A DNA stretch of 64,000 bases from Gilliamella sp. Lep-s35 (GTDB lineage Bacteria > Pseudomonadota > Gammaproteobacteria > Enterobacterales > Orbaceae): contig NZ_WTEX01000002.1 in NCBI RefSeq assembly GCF_009795845.1, positions 62,001 to 126,000 on the forward strand, written 5' to 3'. Below are positions 1-11,494 of this stretch, piece after piece (within the stretch, counting starts at the first letter, position 1; the number at the start of each line of letters is the position of its first letter). The notes beneath the pieces are model-generated. The model ran no database searches and was not told the origin of the DNA. It saw only the letters and a list, made by a program, of their open reading frames with translations. The position numbers and the translations under genes are program-made.

Positions 1-1
1 A

Positions 2-1252
2 ATTGTTATTGGTCATGCTGCTGAAAACGTGCTTAACTCTAGTGTTGTTGTTATATCTTCGGCTATTTCACAAGATAACGTTGAAGTAATTGCAGCACGT
101 GAAGCGCGTATCCCTGTGATTCAACGTGCTGAAATGTTGGCTGAACTAATGCGTTTTCGTTATGGAATAGCTATTGCTGGTACACATGGAAAAACTACCA
201 CTACCGCAATGGTTACTGCTATTTATGCCGAAGCAAAACTTGATCCAACATTTGTCAATGGTGGCTTAGTTAAGGCGGCAGGAACACATGCTAGATTAGG
301 TAATAGTCGTTATTTTATTGCTGAAGCAGATGAAAGCGATGCATCATTTCTTCATTTGCAACCAATGGTCTCTATTGTAACAAATATCGAGCCAGACCAT
401 ATGGATACATATCAAGGAAGTGTTGATAATCTTAAACAAACATTTATTTCATTTTTACGTAATCTTCCATTTTATGGCTTAGCTATTATGTGTTACGACG
501 ATTCTATTAATCGTGAATTATTACCGATTGTAGGACGTAAAATAATTACTTATGGGTTTAGTGAAGATGCTGATGTTGTCATTAAAAATTATCGTCAGAA
601 ACAAGGAGTCAGTTATTACACCGTTTGTCGCCCAAACTGCCCAGATTTGCAGATTGAACTAAATGCACCCGGTAAACATAACGCCTTAAATTCGGTAGCT
701 GCAATTATTGCGGCAACTGAAGATGGCATTGATGATGAATCAATTATCAATGCATTGGCTAAATTTGCTGGTACTAGTCGACGTTTTGATTTATTAGGTG
801 TTTTTCCTCATGTTGATGGTGGTGATATTATGGTGGTTGATGATTATGGTCATCATCCTAGTGAGGTTAATGCAACAATTCAGGCTGCAAAAAATGGTTG
901 GCCAGATCGACGGCTTGTAATGTTATTTCAACCCCATCGATATACACGTACTCGCGATCTATTTGATGATTTCGCACAAGTACTTTCTCAAGTTGATGCA
1001 CTTGTAATGTTAGATGTTTATTCAGCAGGGGAACAACCTATTGCTGGTGCAGACAGCCGCTCTTTGTGCCGTTCAATACGTAATCGAGGCAAAGTTGATC
1101 CAATTTATGTTTCTGATTTAAATTTATTGCCAGAAATTATGCAAGAAATATTACAAGGTGGTGATTTGTTAATTACACAAGGAGCCGGTAGTGTTGGTCG
1201 TATTGCGCGCCAATTAGCCCAAACTCAATTATTTTCAAAAGAGGATTTATAA
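2..1252 (+). CDS. murC: UDP-N-acetylmuramate--L-alanine ligase, 5' end missing
   Basis: This cytoplasmic ligase adds L-alanine to UDP-MurNAc, the first amino acid of the peptidoglycan stem peptide. The reading frame is open from the first bases of the window, so the N-terminus and true start lie outside; roughly the last 417 residues are present. Visible motifs are the ATP-binding GTHGKTTTT, the EADESDASF segment, and the C-terminal DDYGHHPSE and FQPHRYTRT stretches, all characteristic of MurC. ddlB follows after two bases. The order murC-ddlB-ftsQ-ftsA-ftsZ-lpxC is the standard distal end of the dcw cluster. Identification is secure; only the start is unknown. Confidence 0.97.
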   Translation: MVIGHAAENVLNSSVVVISSAISQDNVEVIAAREARIPVIQRAEMLAELMRFRYGIAIAGTHGKTTTTAMVTAIYAEAKLDPTFVNGGLVKAAGTHARLGNSRYFIAEADESDASFLHLQPMVSIVTNIEPDHMDTYQGSVDNLKQTFISFLRNLPFYGLAIMCYDDSINRELLPIVGRKIITYGFSEDADVVIKNYRQKQGVSYYTVCRPNCPDLQIELNAPGKHNALNSVAAIIAATEDGIDDESIINALAKFAGTSRRFDLLGVFPHVDGGDIMVVDDYGHHPSEVNATIQAAKNGWPDRRLVMLFQPHRYTRTRDLFDDFAQVLSQVDALVMLDVYSAGEQPIAGADSRSLCRSIRNRGKVDPIYVSDLNLLPEIMQEILQGGDLLITQGAGSVGRIARQLAQTQLFSKEDL

Positions 1253-1254
1253 AA

Positions 1255-2163
1255 ATGGTTGATAAAGTTGCTGTATTGTACGGTGGTACTTCTGCTGAGC
1301 GAGAAGTATCACTTAAGTCAGGTAAAGCAGTGCATGCAGGATTGTTGGCAAATGGTATTGATGCTCATCTTATTGATACAAAAGAGCTTCTTGTTACCAA
1401 TTTGAAAGAACAAGGTTATACAAAAGCTTTTGTTATTTTGCATGGGCGAGGTGGCGAAGATGGTATTATTCAAGCAATTTTGACTTATCAAAATATCCCT
1501 TATACAGGTAGTGATGTTTTATCATCTGCGTTAACGATGGATAAGTTAAAAACTAAATTAGTTTGGAAATCACTTAATTTACCTGTTGCTGATTATGTTA
1601 TAATAGACAAATCACAATCAATTGATACAGATGCTATTGTTAAACAACTTGGTTTACCATTGTTTGTAAAACCAAGTCATGAAGGTTCAAGTGTTGGTAT
1701 GACCAGAGTTAATGAAGCATCTGAATTACAGTCTGCTATTAATGTAGCTTTCAAATATGATAGCATTGTAATGGTTGAGTCATTTTTAGCAGGTCCAGAA
1801 TTTACAGTTGCAATTGTAGGCGAAGAAGTTTTACCTACAATTCGCATTCAACCCACTACTGAATTTTATGATTATGATGCAAAGTATTTATCAAACTCAA
1901 CACAATACTTTTGCCCTAGTGGATTGTCAGATAATAAAGAGCAAGAGATTCGTAAATTAGCATTAGAGGCTTATAAAGCTGTGGGATGCAGAGGTTGGGG
2001 ACGGGTAGATATTATGTTTGATGCTAATCAAAATCCGTATTTGCTTGAAGTTAATACAGCGCCAGGTATGACAGATCATAGTTTAGTGCCAATGGCAGCC
2101 AAACAATATGGTTGGTCATTTAATGAACTTGTGGCCAAAATCTTAAATTTGGCAACACTATAG
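1255..2163 (+). CDS. ddlB: D-alanine--D-alanine ligase
   Basis: This ATP-grasp enzyme joins two D-alanines to make the dipeptide that ends the peptidoglycan stem. The 302-residue length is normal for DdlB. It has the N-terminal GGTSAEREVSL motif, LHGRGGEDG near residue 62, the ATP-binding KPSHEGSSVGM near residue 138, and the metal-binding EVNTAPGMTDHSLVP near the C-terminus. The ATG lies two bases after the murC stop, so the two are probably translationally coupled. Nothing unusual is seen. Confidence 0.96.
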   Translation: MVDKVAVLYGGTSAEREVSLKSGKAVHAGLLANGIDAHLIDTKELLVTNLKEQGYTKAFVILHGRGGEDGIIQAILTYQNIPYTGSDVLSSALTMDKLKTKLVWKSLNLPVADYVIIDKSQSIDTDAIVKQLGLPLFVKPSHEGSSVGMTRVNEASELQSAINVAFKYDSIVMVESFLAGPEFTVAIVGEEVLPTIRIQPTTEFYDYDAKYLSNSTQYFCPSGLSDNKEQEIRKLALEAYKAVGCRGWGRVDIMFDANQNPYLLEVNTAPGMTDHSLVPMAAKQYGWSFNELVAKILNLATL

Positions 2164-2176
2164 TTGACCTTATTTT

Positions 2177-3010
2177 ATGAAGCAAGTTAGGCAGGCAGCG
2201 CATAGACGAGAAGATAAAAATAGAAGGCGGTTGCTTATCTTTCGTAATACTGAACAATTAATAGGATTTTTGTTTTTTATTATGATTATTTTTATTTGTA
2301 TTTGGGTTGTACAAAGCTTCAAAAATTGGATGGATGATCCCGAACAAATGGTATTGTCACAATTAACGTTAAGTGGTGATTATACTTATACAACTGAGAA
2401 TGATCTTCGTGAGGCTATTCTTGGATTAGGGTTACCTAACACTTATATTGGACAAGATGTGAATGATATCCAACAAGAAGTGATGCGATTTCCATGGGTT
2501 AAGCAAACAAGTGTGCGTAAACAGTGGCCTAATAGGTTAATTGTTTATGTGGAAGAGTATAGACCAGCAATTTATTGGAATGATCTATTTTTACTTGATG
2601 AAAATGGCAATATTTTTAGTGTACCACTTGACCGTATTACTAAATTACAATTGCCAAGGCTATATGGACCTGAGGGAAAAGCAAAATCAGCGTTAGAGAC
2701 TTATTATAAATTAGAGGGTCTTTCCAAAAAACTAGCGAATAATCAGTTAGCATTACAAATTAAAGCGGCTATAACTGATGAGCGAAATGCATGGCAATTA
2801 ATGGTAGAGCGGTGCGTATCTGGTTTTTGTATTGAAAATCAGGAAATAAAGTTATTGTTAGGCAATGAAAATATTGAACAGCGATATCAACAATTTATTA
2901 AATTATTTCCTGAAATTCAATCAAGGTTGCCAGAAAACGAAAGAATAATGGTCGCTGATTTACGTTACGAAAATGGTATTTCAGTGCAAAAAGCAAAAAT
3001 GGTGCAGTAA
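2177..3010 (+). CDS. ftsQ: Cell division protein FtsQ
   Basis: FtsQ is a bitopic inner-membrane divisome protein that links early components to FtsB, FtsL and late synthases. The protein has 277 residues. A basic cytoplasmic tail (residues 1-30, rich in Arg and Lys) precedes one hydrophobic segment at about 31-49. A POTRA-like domain follows, starting near LTLSGDYTYTT, and then the FtsQ beta domain with the WPNRLIVYVEEYRPAIYW stretch. Sequence divergence is high, as is usual for FtsQ, but position between ddlB and ftsA makes the call firm. Confidence 0.94.
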   Translation: MKQVRQAAHRREDKNRRRLLIFRNTEQLIGFLFFIMIIFICIWVVQSFKNWMDDPEQMVLSQLTLSGDYTYTTENDLREAILGLGLPNTYIGQDVNDIQQEVMRFPWVKQTSVRKQWPNRLIVYVEEYRPAIYWNDLFLLDENGNIFSVPLDRITKLQLPRLYGPEGKAKSALETYYKLEGLSKKLANNQLALQIKAAITDERNAWQLMVERCVSGFCIENQEIKLLLGNENIEQRYQQFIKLFPEIQSRLPENERIMVADLRYENGISVQKAKMVQ

Positions 3011-3031
3011 GGAATAAATGAAGGCTGAAGT

Positions 3032-4285
3032 ATGAAAGCAACAGAAAAAAAATTGGTTGTTGGACTAGAAGTTGGTACCTCTAAAGTACTTGCTCTTGTT
3101 GGCGAGGTTCTTCCCGATGGTATTATTAATATTATTGGAGTAGGACACTGTCCATCAAAAGGGGTTGATAAAGGAGGGGTTAACGATCTAGAGGCTGTTG
3201 TAAAATCGATCCAACGAGCAATTGAACAAGCTGAACTAATGGCGGATTGTCAAATATCTTCAGTATATTTAAGTCTTTCAGGTAAACATATTCGTTGTCA
3301 AAATGAAATAGGTATGGTGCCAATAGCGGATGAAGAAGTAACAGCGGAAGACGTTGATAATGTTGTTCATACTGCAAAATCAGTCAGAATTTTAGATGAG
3401 CATCGTATTTTGCACGTTATTGCACAAGAATACTCTATTGATTTGCAAGAAGGAATTAAAAATCCTATCGGCTTATCTGGCGTAAGAATGAAAGCCAAAG
3501 TTCATTTAGTCACCTGTCATAATGATATGGCTAGGAATATTGTTAAAGCGGTTGAACGTTGTGGATTGAAAGTTGACCAACTTATTTTTTCAGGGTTAGC
3601 TTCTAGTTATGCTGTTTTAACCGATGATGAAAAAGAATTAGGTGTCTGCGTTATTGATATGGGCGGTGGCACAATGGATGTGACAGTTTATACTGGTGGT
3701 GCTTTACGTCATTCTGTTGTAATTCCATATGCAGGTAATGTGGTTACTAGTGATATTGCCTATGCATTTGGTGCACCACCGATGGATGCTGAAAATATTA
3801 AAATTCGTTATGGATGCGCTGTTGGTTCATTAATTGGTAAAGATGAAGTTATTGATGTACCAAGTGTTGGCGGTAGGCCTTCTCGTTCATTGCAACGGCA
3901 AACCCTTGTTGATGTAATTGAGCCTCGCTATTCGGAATTGCTTTTGTTGGTAAAAAAAGAGTTACTTACATTGCAAGAAGAGCTTAAAAAACAGAATGTC
4001 AAATATCAGTTAGCCGCAGGAATTGTGTTAACAGGCGGAGCTGCTCAAATCAAAGGAATGGTTGAGTGTGCTGAAAAAGTTTTTCAAAATCAAGTTCGTA
4101 TTGGGCAACCACTAAATATATCAGGGTTAACTGATTATGTACAAAAACCATATTGTTCAACAACCATAGGGTTATTACATTATGGAAAACAGAGTTTATT
4201 AAATGATGATACTAAAGATAGTAATAAATCATCATTAAAAGGGATAGCTAAACGATTGACCGGTTGGTTTAAAAAAGAATTTTAG
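3032..4285 (+). CDS. ftsA: Cell division protein FtsA (actin-like)
   Basis: FtsA is the actin-family protein that tethers FtsZ to the inner membrane. At 417 residues it has the usual length. It shows the actin-like phosphate loops (GLEVGTSKV at the N-terminus, VIDMGGGTMDVTVY near 210, LTGGAAQIKG near 330) and ends in the amphipathic membrane-targeting helix KGIAKRLTGWFKKEF. It sits 21 bases after ftsQ. An 81-base spacer with an inverted repeat separates it from ftsZ. Confidence 0.97.
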   Translation: MKATEKKLVVGLEVGTSKVLALVGEVLPDGIINIIGVGHCPSKGVDKGGVNDLEAVVKSIQRAIEQAELMADCQISSVYLSLSGKHIRCQNEIGMVPIADEEVTAEDVDNVVHTAKSVRILDEHRILHVIAQEYSIDLQEGIKNPIGLSGVRMKAKVHLVTCHNDMARNIVKAVERCGLKVDQLIFSGLASSYAVLTDDEKELGVCVIDMGGGTMDVTVYTGGALRHSVVIPYAGNVVTSDIAYAFGAPPMDAENIKIRYGCAVGSLIGKDEVIDVPSVGGRPSRSLQRQTLVDVIEPRYSELLLLVKKELLTLQEELKKQNVKYQLAAGIVLTGGAAQIKGMVECAEKVFQNQVRIGQPLNISGLTDYVQKPYCSTTIGLLHYGKQSLLNDDTKDSNKSSLKGIAKRLTGWFKKEF

Positions 4286-4310
4286 CTAATATATTTCAAG
4301 AACTTCGTGG

Positions 4311-4338
4311 ACATTGTAGATGATTATCTGTACAATGT
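4311..4338 (+). promoter_or_regulatory. Inverted repeat between ftsA and ftsZ
   Basis: Perfect 8-base arms, ACATTGTA and TACAATGT, flank a 12-base loop in the ftsA-ftsZ spacer, 28 bases before the ftsZ start. There is no T-run after it, so it is not a classic terminator. It could be an mRNA processing or stability hairpin, or an operator. Function is unproven. Confidence 0.45.
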
Positions 4339-4366
4339 TTCAAGATCGTAAATTTGGAGATAAGTT

Positions 4367-5509
4367 ATGTTTGAGCCTATGGTTGCAGATGATGAACCAG
4401 CAGCAGTCATTAAAGTTATTGGTGTCGGTGGTGGCGGTGGTAATGCCGTCGAGCATATGATTGCCGAGCATATTGAAGGTGTTGAATTTTTTGCGGCAAA
4501 TACAGATGCGCAGGCATTAAAAAGAATTAAGGTAGGTCAAACTATTCAAATTGGTACTAATGTAACTAAAGGGCTTGGCGCAGGTGCTAACCCAGAAGTT
4601 GGTAGGAACTCAGCTGAAGAAGATCGTGAGGTCATCCGTAGTGCTATTGAAGGTGCGGATATGGTCTTTATTGCCGCAGGAATGGGGGGGGGAACTGGAA
4701 CAGGTGCTGCCCCAGTCGTTGCTGAAATAGCAAAAGAGTTAGGTATTCTAACTGTTGCTGTTGTTACTAAGCCTTTTGGTTTTGAAGGTAAAAAGCGTAT
4801 GGCCTTTGCTGAACAAGGCATTGCTGAATTAGCAAAGCATGTTGATTCACTAATAACTATTCCAAATGACAAATTATTAAAAGTATTAGGTCGCGGTGTT
4901 AAATTACTTGATGCTTTTGCGGCAGCTAATGGTGTTTTAAAAGGTGCAGTACAAGGTATAGCTGAGCTTATTACTAAACCTGGTCATATCAATGTCGACT
5001 TTGCTGACGTAAGAACCGTGATGTCTGAAATGGGATATGCAATGATGGGGTCTGGACGAGCTAGTGGTGATAATCGTGCAGAAGAAGCCGCTGAAATGGC
5101 AATTTCCAGTCCTTTACTTGAAGATATCGATTTATCGGGCGCCCGAGGCGTATTGGTAAATGTAACAGCAGGATTAGATCTTGGCTTAGAAGAGTTTGAA
5201 ACTGTTGGTAGTACGGTTCGTGCGTTTGCTTCTGACAATGCGACAGTTGTTGTTGGTACAACTTTTGATCCTGATATGTCTGATGAAATACGAGTAACAG
5301 TGGTTGCGACCGGCATCGGTATAGATAAACGTCCAGAAGTTAAAATGCCTAAAACAATTCCACCAAACAATGCATTATTTGGCCAAAATAATGAGTTAGG
5401 ACAATCAGAAGAGAAATTAGCTAAAGTTGTTAATGAGCCAACGGTTTCTCCTCTTGATAATCGTGAGATTTTAGATATTCCTGCTTTCATTCGTAAGCAA
5501 GCAAATTAA
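4367..5509 (+). CDS. ftsZ: Cell division GTPase FtsZ
   Basis: FtsZ is the tubulin-like GTPase that forms the Z ring. The 380-residue protein contains the nucleotide-binding [13 protein letters not shown] (residues 18-30), the tubulin signature [16 protein letters not shown] (near 105) and the T7-loop region [15 protein letters not shown]. The C-terminal tail [12 protein letters not shown] is the conserved peptide that binds FtsA and ZipA. A Shine-Dalgarno-like GGAGAT precedes the ATG. Identification is certain. Confidence 0.98.
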   Translation: MFEPMVADDEPAAVIKVIGVGGGGGNAVEHMIAEHIEGVEFFAANTDAQALKRIKVGQTIQIGTNVTKGLGAGANPEVGRNSAEEDREVIRSAIEGADMVFIAAGMGGGTGTGAAPVVAEIAKELGILTVAVVTKPFGFEGKKRMAFAEQGIAELAKHVDSLITIPNDKLLKVLGRGVKLLDAFAAANGVLKGAVQGIAELITKPGHINVDFADVRTVMSEMGYAMMGSGRASGDNRAEEAAEMAISSPLLEDIDLSGARGVLVNVTAGLDLGLEEFETVGSTVRAFASDNATVVVGTTFDPDMSDEIRVTVVATGIGIDKRPEVKMPKTIPPNNALFGQNNELGQSEEKLAKVVNEPTVSPLDNREILDIPAFIRKQAN

Positions 5510-5571
5510 AATGAACTTATTTGATTTTTTATTGTCAAAATCGATAGGTATATATAAAAATTAGGTGCAAA

Positions 5572-6486
5572 ATGAAACAAAGAACATTAAAAAAGACTAT
5601 TCAAGCAACTGGAGTTGGTTTACATACCGGCAAGAAAGTTACTTTGACATTACGCCCTGCGCCTGAAAATACAGGTATTATTTATCGTCGTACTGATCTA
5701 AATCCATGTGTTGATTTTCCTGTAGATGCAAAATCGGTACGTGATACGATGCTTTGTACTTGTTTAGTAAACGAAGATAATGTTCGAATTTCAACTGTCG
5801 AACATATTAATTCTGCCTTAGCAGGACTTGGCATTGACAATATTATCATTGAAGTTAATGCTCCTGAAATTCCAATTATGGATGGTAGTGCTAGCCCCTT
5901 TGTTTATTTATTACTTGATGCAGGCATTGCTGAACAAAATGCACTTAAAAAATTTTTACGCATAAAGGAAACAGTTCGAGTTGAAAATGGTGATAAATGG
6001 GCTGAAGTAAGGCCTTATAGTGGTTTTAGATTAGATTTTACTATTGATTTCCATCATCCTGCTATTGATAGTAGTTCACAGCGCTATCAATTGGATTTTT
6101 CATCTGAATCATTTATTCGTCAAATTAGTCGAGCTAGAACGTTTGGTTTTATGCGCGATATTGAAGCATTGCAATCTAAAGGTTTATGCTTAGGTGGTAG
6201 TTTAGATTGTGCCATTGTCGTTGATGATTATAAAGTACTTAATGAAGATGGACTGCGTTTTGAGGATGAATTTGTACGTCACAAAATGCTTGATACTATT
6301 GGTGATTTATATATGAGCGGCCATAATATGATTGGCGAAGTTGTTTGTTATAAATCGGGCCATGCATTAAATAATCAATTATTACAAGCATTGTTAGCTA
6401 AACAAAGTGCGTGGGAATATGTGACATTTACAGAAGAACAAACTGTACCACTTGCATTGGGTACTAAGCAGCTTATTTTAGCGTAA
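5572..6486 (+). CDS. lpxC: UDP-3-O-acyl-N-acetylglucosamine deacetylase
   Basis: LpxC is the zinc hydrolase that performs the committed step of lipid A synthesis. The 304-residue protein shows the N-terminal [17 protein letters not shown], the zinc ligand in [10 protein letters not shown], and the zinc and catalytic region [14 protein letters not shown] with downstream GHALNN. It is the last gene of the dcw block here; a hairpin terminator follows. In E. coli secM-secA come next, but here the neighbour is yfbR, so the local order has been rearranged. Confidence 0.97.
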   Translation: MKQRTLKKTIQATGVGLHTGKKVTLTLRPAPENTGIIYRRTDLNPCVDFPVDAKSVRDTMLCTCLVNEDNVRISTVEHINSALAGLGIDNIIIEVNAPEIPIMDGSASPFVYLLLDAGIAEQNALKKFLRIKETVRVENGDKWAEVRPYSGFRLDFTIDFHHPAIDSSSQRYQLDFSSESFIRQISRARTFGFMRDIEALQSKGLCLGGSLDCAIVVDDYKVLNEDGLRFEDEFVRHKMLDTIGDLYMSGHNMIGEVVCYKSGHALNNQLLQALLAKQSAWEYVTFTEEQTVPLALGTKQLILA

Positions 6487-6513
6487 CGCCATAAAAATAT
6501 CATTATATATTAT

Positions 6514-6545
6514 AAACGCTCCTATTTTTGGGGGCGTTTTTATTT
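6514..6545 (+). terminator. Rho-independent terminator after lpxC
   Basis: AACGCTCC and GGGGCGTT can pair (one G-U) around a short T-rich loop, and the stem is followed by a run of T. It closes the murC-lpxC block. Confidence 0.8.
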
Positions 6546-6565
6546 TATATTAAAGAGATAATAAC

Positions 6566-7153
6566 ATGAATAATAGTCATTTTTTTGCTCATTTATCGCG
6601 ATTAAAACTTATTAACCGTTGGCCTTTAATGCGTAATGTAAGAACAGAAAATGTATCAGAACATAGTTTACAAGTTGCTTTTGTTGCACATGCTTTGGCT
6701 ATAATTAAAAATAAAAAATTTAATGGCAATGTAAACCCCGAACGAATTGCATTATTAGCAATGTACCATGATGTTTCAGAGGTTATCACGGGCGATTTAC
6801 CAACACCGACAAAATACTACAACCCACAAATTACCGTTGAATATAAAAAAATTGAAAAAATAGCCCAACACAAGCTCATTAATATGCTTCCAAAAGATCT
6901 ACAGGAAGATTTTAGAACACTAATTGATGATGATTTTTATAACGAAGCAGAAAAAAGTATCGTAAAACAGGCTGATGCATTATGTGCCTATCTTAAAACG
7001 ATTGAAGAATTGAGTGCTGGTAATAATGAATTTAAATTAGCAGAACAACGTTTAAAGAAAACTTTATCTGAACGTAGTAGTCCTGAAATGGACTATTTTT
7101 TAGATGTTTTTCTTCCTAGCTTTAGTTTGTCATTAGATGAAATAACAATGTAA
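6566..7153 (+). CDS. yfbR: 5'-deoxynucleotidase YfbR (HD hydrolase)
   Basis: YfbR dephosphorylates deoxyribonucleoside 5'-monophosphates and helps set dNTP pools. The 195-residue protein shows the HD-domain ligands in [19 protein letters not shown] (N-terminal His) and [20 protein letters not shown] (His-Asp), followed by the conserved aspartate in [10 protein letters not shown]. The ATG is preceded by AAAGAGATAA. It appears to be a single-gene unit directly after the lpxC terminator. Confidence 0.93.
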   Translation: MNNSHFFAHLSRLKLINRWPLMRNVRTENVSEHSLQVAFVAHALAIIKNKKFNGNVNPERIALLAMYHDVSEVITGDLPTPTKYYNPQITVEYKKIEKIAQHKLINMLPKDLQEDFRTLIDDDFYNEAEKSIVKQADALCAYLKTIEELSAGNNEFKLAEQRLKKTLSERSSPEMDYFLDVFLPSFSLSLDEITM

Positions 7154-7470
7154 AAATAATTTATCTAGTTAAGGTATTATCCATTACAGCTAATCCATTA
7201 TTTTCAGATCATAAAATATGATATTGCCGATAAGAAAGATATTTTAATAACGGTAATAGTTTTTAGTTGCAGCTAAACTTTAATTGATAGATACAAAATT
7301 TAGGGTAAGTTCTATTTTAATTTAATGCCGTATTTTATGTTCTTTGATTAAAAAACATAGCGTCTATTATTTCCTATTAAACTTATTTTTACTGATAAGA
7401 TCATTAACTTGCATCATTTTAGGCTTAGTTATATTATGAAATGAATATAATATTATTTAAGGAATAAATT
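7154..7470. other. Intergenic region upstream of pgi
   Basis: 317 bases of AT-rich DNA with no convincing gene. A TATAAT-like hexamer lies about 25 bases before the pgi ATG, but no good -35 can be assigned. No clear hairpin or RNA gene is seen. Confidence 0.5.
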
Positions 7471-9120
7471 ATGTTAAAGTCAATTGATCCAACTACCACC
7501 ACATCTTGGAAATCGCTTCAAGCTAGCTATGAAAAAAATCACACCAAAACCATTGCTCAGATCTTAAAAGAAGAGCCGCAACGTGTTGAAAAGCTCAGTA
7601 TTCCTTTTGAAGATGAGTTTTTGGTTGATTTATCAAAAAACCGTGTCACACAAGAAACGCTAACATTGCTTTATAAACTTGCTGAAGAATGTGATCTGAC
7701 TGGCGCAATACAGGCTATGTACAGTGGCGAAAAGATTAACCGCACTGAAGATCGATCAGTGTTGCATGTGGCGTTACGCAACATATCAAACACGCCAATT
7801 TATGTTGACGGTAAAAATGTGATGGATGATGTTAATGCGGTTTTAGCCAAGATGGAATCATTCAGTAAAAAAGTGATCAATGGTGAGTGGAAAGGCTATA
7901 CCGGTAAAAAAATTACTGATGTGGTGAACATCGGTATTGGTGGTTCAGATCTAGGACCGGTAATGATTACCGAAGCACTACGACCTTACAAAAACCACTT
8001 GAACATGCATTTCGTATCAAATGTAGATGGTACACATATTGTTGAAGCGCTTAAAGGTTTAAATCCTGAAACCACTTTATTTTTGGTTGCATCCAAAACT
8101 TTTACCACTCAAGAAACTATGACAAATGCACAAACAGCACGAGCATGGTTACTTGATGCTGCTAAGGATGATAAAGCGGTTGCGTTGCATTTTGTTGCAT
8201 TATCAACCAATGCCAAAGAGGTTGAAAAATTTGGTATTGATACTGCCAATATGTTTGAGTTTTGGGATTGGGTTGGTGGACGTTATTCGTCATGGTCTGC
8301 GATAGGATTATCGATTGTGTTATCTATCGGATTTGATAACTTTAAGCAATTTTTGGCTGGTGGCCATGCAATGGATAAGCACTTCCAAAATGCGCCGATC
8401 GATAAAAATATTCCAACTTTGCTTGCGTTAATTGGTATTTGGTATAACAATTTTTGCGGTGCTGAAACCGAGGCAATTTTGCCTTATGATCAGTATATGC
8501 ATCGTTTTGCAGCTTATTTCCAACAAGGAAATATGGAGTCGAACGGTAAGAGTGTTGATCGCAATGGAAATAAAACGCCTTATACTACAGGTCCAATTAT
8601 TTGGGGTGAGCCAGGAACAAATGGTCAACATGCGTTTTATCAATTAATTCATCAAGGAACTAAGCTCATTCCTTGTGACTTTATTGCCCCAGCAATTAGC
8701 CATAACCCTGTAGGAGACCATCATCCTAAGTTGCTTTCTAACTTTTTTGCTCAAACCGAGGCATTAGCATTTGGTAAAACAAAAGTGCAAGTCGAGCAAG
8801 AGTTTATTGCCGCAGGTAAGATACTTGACCAGGTCAAATCTATTGTGCCATTTAAAGTTTTTGAGGGTAATAAGCCAACTAATTCGATATTAGTAAAGAA
8901 GATCACTCCTTATACACTTGGCGCATTGGTTGCGATGTATGAGCATAAAATTTTTACTCAAGGGGTTATTTTAAATATCTTTAGTTTTGATCAATGGGGG
9001 GTGGAGCTTGGTAAGCAATTAGCTGGGCGAATTCTACCTGAATTAGCTGATGATAAGCCTGTGAGTTCTCATGATGAATCGACCAACAATTTGATCAACC
9101 AATATAAAAAGTGGCGTTAG
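7471..9120 (+). CDS. pgi: Glucose-6-phosphate isomerase
   Basis: Pgi interconverts glucose-6-phosphate and fructose-6-phosphate in glycolysis. At 549 residues it matches the enteric enzyme. Signatures include [18 protein letters not shown] (about 152-169), the phosphate-binding [31 protein letters not shown], and the active-site [16 protein letters not shown]-type stretch (here [18 protein letters not shown]). The start follows AAGGAATAAATT. It is monocistronic, with a strong shared terminator against the convergent crr gene. Confidence 0.98.
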   Translation: MLKSIDPTTTTSWKSLQASYEKNHTKTIAQILKEEPQRVEKLSIPFEDEFLVDLSKNRVTQETLTLLYKLAEECDLTGAIQAMYSGEKINRTEDRSVLHVALRNISNTPIYVDGKNVMDDVNAVLAKMESFSKKVINGEWKGYTGKKITDVVNIGIGGSDLGPVMITEALRPYKNHLNMHFVSNVDGTHIVEALKGLNPETTLFLVASKTFTTQETMTNAQTARAWLLDAAKDDKAVALHFVALSTNAKEVEKFGIDTANMFEFWDWVGGRYSSWSAIGLSIVLSIGFDNFKQFLAGGHAMDKHFQNAPIDKNIPTLLALIGIWYNNFCGAETEAILPYDQYMHRFAAYFQQGNMESNGKSVDRNGNKTPYTTGPIIWGEPGTNGQHAFYQLIHQGTKLIPCDFIAPAISHNPVGDHHPKLLSNFFAQTEALAFGKTKVQVEQEFIAAGKILDQVKSIVPFKVFEGNKPTNSILVKKITPYTLGALVAMYEHKIFTQGVILNIFSFDQWGVELGKQLAGRILPELADDKPVSSHDESTNNLINQYKKWR

Positions 9121-9158
9121 ATTGTTTTAGTTAATCGGTTATTATAAGAGGATAAAAT

Positions 9159-9190
9159 AAAACCTTCAGCCTTGGCCGAAGGTTTTTTTA
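9159..9190 (+). terminator. Bidirectional terminator between pgi and crr
   Basis: AACCTTC-A-GCC and GGC-C-GAAGGTT form a strong stem with a two-base TT loop. The T-run on the plus strand serves pgi. On the minus strand the stem runs into a T-rich tract, so it may also end the ptsHI-crr transcript. Confidence 0.85.
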
Positions 9191-9201
9191 TATTTATGGA
9201 G

Positions 9202-9705
9202 TTACTTTTTAATTCGCATTATTGGAGTTTTACCAGCCTCAACTGTCCCCGATAGTTTGGTTAGTTCTACAACTGTTTCCATATTAGAAATAACCACTGG
9301 TGTTAATACTGATTTTGCTTTGCTTTCAAGTAGTGGCAGGTCAATCTCAATGATTGTATCGCCTACTTTTACTTGTTGGCCTTCTTCTGCAATTCGAGTA
9401 AAACCTTCACCTTTTAGTTCTACGGTATCAATACCAAAGTGAACAAAAAGTTCGATTCCTTCGTCTGATTCAATAGCAAAAGCGTGGTTCGTTTCAAAAA
9501 TTTTACCAATTTTACCATTTAATGGTGCAACAATTTTATTGCCAGATGGTTTAATTGCAACGCCATCACCAACAATTTTTTCAGCAAAAACTACATCTGG
9601 AACATCTTCGATTTTGACAATTTCGCCACTTAGGGGGGCAATAATCTCGATGCTGTTTTTATTATCATCAGATACAAATTGCTTAATTTTATCGAATAGA
9701 CCCAT
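9202..9705 (-). CDS. crr: PTS glucose-specific EIIA (EIIA-Glc)
   Basis: EIIA-Glc passes phosphate from HPr to EIIB-Glc and regulates adenylate cyclase and non-PTS permeases. The 167-residue protein starts [14 protein letters not shown], like the enteric protein. It has the paired histidines in [14 protein letters not shown] and the phospho-histidine in [19 protein letters not shown]. It is the last gene of ptsH-ptsI-crr, nine bases after ptsI, and ends at a bidirectional terminator. Confidence 0.97.
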   Translation of the reverse strand: MGLFDKIKQFVSDDNKNSIEIIAPLSGEIVKIEDVPDVVFAEKIVGDGVAIKPSGNKIVAPLNGKIGKIFETNHAFAIESDEGIELFVHFGIDTVELKGEGFTRIAEEGQQVKVGDTIIEIDLPLLESKAKSVLTPVVISNMETVVELTKLSGTVEAGKTPIMRIKK

Positions 9706-9714
9706 TATTGTCTC

Positions 9715-11442
9715 CTAACAAACTTGCTTTTCAGCAGTATAATTTTCAATTAACTCGATGATTTCTTTGGATGTTGCTTTTTCAAGTACAGTATCTGCAA
9801 ATTTTTTCGCTTCTGCATAATTTGTATTACGAATTAATTTTTTAATTTTTGGAATAGATACTGCACTCATACTAAATTCATCAAGTCCCATACCAAGTAA
9901 TAAGATAGTAGCTCTTTCATCACCAGCAAGTTCACCACACATGCCAGTCCATTTACCTTCTTGGTGAGAAGCATCAATAACTTTTTTAATCAGTGCCAAC
10001 ACTGAAGGTGAAAACGGATTATAAAGGTGAGAAATTAGTTCATTGCCACGGTCAACAGCTAAAGTATATTGTGTTAAATCGTTAGTACCAATACTAAAGA
10101 AATCCACCTCTTTAGCTAAATGATGCGCAATTACAGCTGCTGCTGGTGTTTCGATCATAACGCCGATTTCAATATTTTTGTCAAATGCTTTACCTTCGGC
10201 ACTTAATTGTTCTTTAAGAATATTAATTTCAGATTTTAAGGTGCGAATTTCTTCAACAGAAATAATCATAGGGAACATGATGCGAAGTTTACCAAATGCT
10301 GATGCTCGTAATATTGCACGTAGTTGTGCGTGTAATATTTCTTTGCGATCTAAGCATATGCGAATAGCTCGCCAACCTAAGAATGGATTTTCTTCTTTTG
10401 GTAGGTGCATATAAGGTACATCTTTATCACCACCAATATCCATGGTTCGAACAATAATTGATAGGCCATTAGCTGCTTCAGCAACTTCTTTGTAGGCTTT
10501 GAATTGTTCTTCTTCATTTGGGTATGCTTCACGATCCATAAATAAAAATTCAGTACGATAAAGCCCAACCCCTTCGTAGCCATTACGCTCAGCTCCAGCA
10601 ATATCACGAACAGTACCGATGTTACTACAAATTTCTACTTGATGACCATCAAGTGTGACGGCAGGTAAATCTTTTAATTTTGCCAATTCTTCTTTATCGG
10701 CAATGTATTTTGTCTGAACTTGTTTTAGTTTTTCTTGAGTGCTGTGATCTGGATTAATATAAATGGCATTATTTATTGCATCTAAAATAATAAAATCACC
10801 ATGCTTGATCTTTTGAGTGGCATTAGATGTGCCGACAATAGCTGGGATTTCTAAAGAGCGAGCCATAATTGATGTGTGCGAAGTACGACCACCTGCATCA
10901 GTAATAAAACCTAATACCATCTCTAAGTTTAATTGCGCTGTTTCTGATGGTGTTAAGTCAGTGGCAACTAAAACACATGGTTGGCTTATTGCACTCAAAT
11001 CAACAATTTCGATACCTAAAATATTTTTAAGCAATCGTTTACCGATATCACGAATATCGGCAGCACGCTCTTTTAAATATTCATCATCTAAGTTTTCTAA
11101 TTCTTTAGCTTGAGTTTCAAAAACAGATTGAACCGCAGCGTCTGCACTTGAATGTTTGCTTTGAATACGAGAAATCACTTCTTGTTCAAGATCTTCATCT
11201 TCAAGAAGCATAATATGTCCTTCAAAAATGGCTGCTTTATCTTCGCCTAATGTTGATTTTGCACGCTCCATAATTGCGTGTAACTGTTCACTTGATTTTT
11301 CTCGAGCTGCCTTAAAACGTTCGATTTCAGAGTCAATTTTATTATCAACAACTTGTCTATTGTTAATAACAATTGGTTCTTCTTTTAGTAATAACGCTTT
11401 CGCAAACGCGATGCCGGGGGAAACAAGTATACCTGATACCAT
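9715..11442 (-). CDS. ptsI: Phosphoenolpyruvate-protein phosphotransferase (PTS enzyme I)
   Basis: Enzyme I takes phosphate from PEP and gives it to HPr, energising all PTS transporters. The 575-residue length is normal. The active-site histidine is in [22 protein letters not shown] (about residue 190). The PEP-binding C-domain shows [12 protein letters not shown], the MFPMI region and [18 protein letters not shown], and the conserved cysteine region [11 protein letters not shown]. It lies 52 bases after ptsH. It would also supply phosphate to the PTS locus at 43.5-45.7 kb. Confidence 0.98.
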   Translation of the reverse strand: MVSGILVSPGIAFAKALLLKEEPIVINNRQVVDNKIDSEIERFKAAREKSSEQLHAIMERAKSTLGEDKAAIFEGHIMLLEDEDLEQEVISRIQSKHSSADAAVQSVFETQAKELENLDDEYLKERAADIRDIGKRLLKNILGIEIVDLSAISQPCVLVATDLTPSETAQLNLEMVLGFITDAGGRTSHTSIMARSLEIPAIVGTSNATQKIKHGDFIILDAINNAIYINPDHSTQEKLKQVQTKYIADKEELAKLKDLPAVTLDGHQVEICSNIGTVRDIAGAERNGYEGVGLYRTEFLFMDREAYPNEEEQFKAYKEVAEAANGLSIIVRTMDIGGDKDVPYMHLPKEENPFLGWRAIRICLDRKEILHAQLRAILRASAFGKLRIMFPMIISVEEIRTLKSEINILKEQLSAEGKAFDKNIEIGVMIETPAAAVIAHHLAKEVDFFSIGTNDLTQYTLAVDRGNELISHLYNPFSPSVLALIKKVIDASHQEGKWTGMCGELAGDERATILLLGMGLDEFSMSAVSIPKIKKLIRNTNYAEAKKFADTVLEKATSKEIIELIENYTAEKQVC

Positions 11443-11494
11443 AACATTTAATCCTTATTCAATTTTAAAACCTTTCATAGCTAATCGGGAGTTA

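Noticed and set aside
4546-5490. Long open frames on the minus strand inside ftsZ (108 and 168 codons)
   Set aside because: They lie entirely within a certain ftsZ gene, have no ribosome sites, and their proteins look like reverse-strand translations of its Gly/Ala-rich regions.
8428-8647. Overlapping frames on both strands inside pgi
   Set aside because: Shadows of a securely identified gene.
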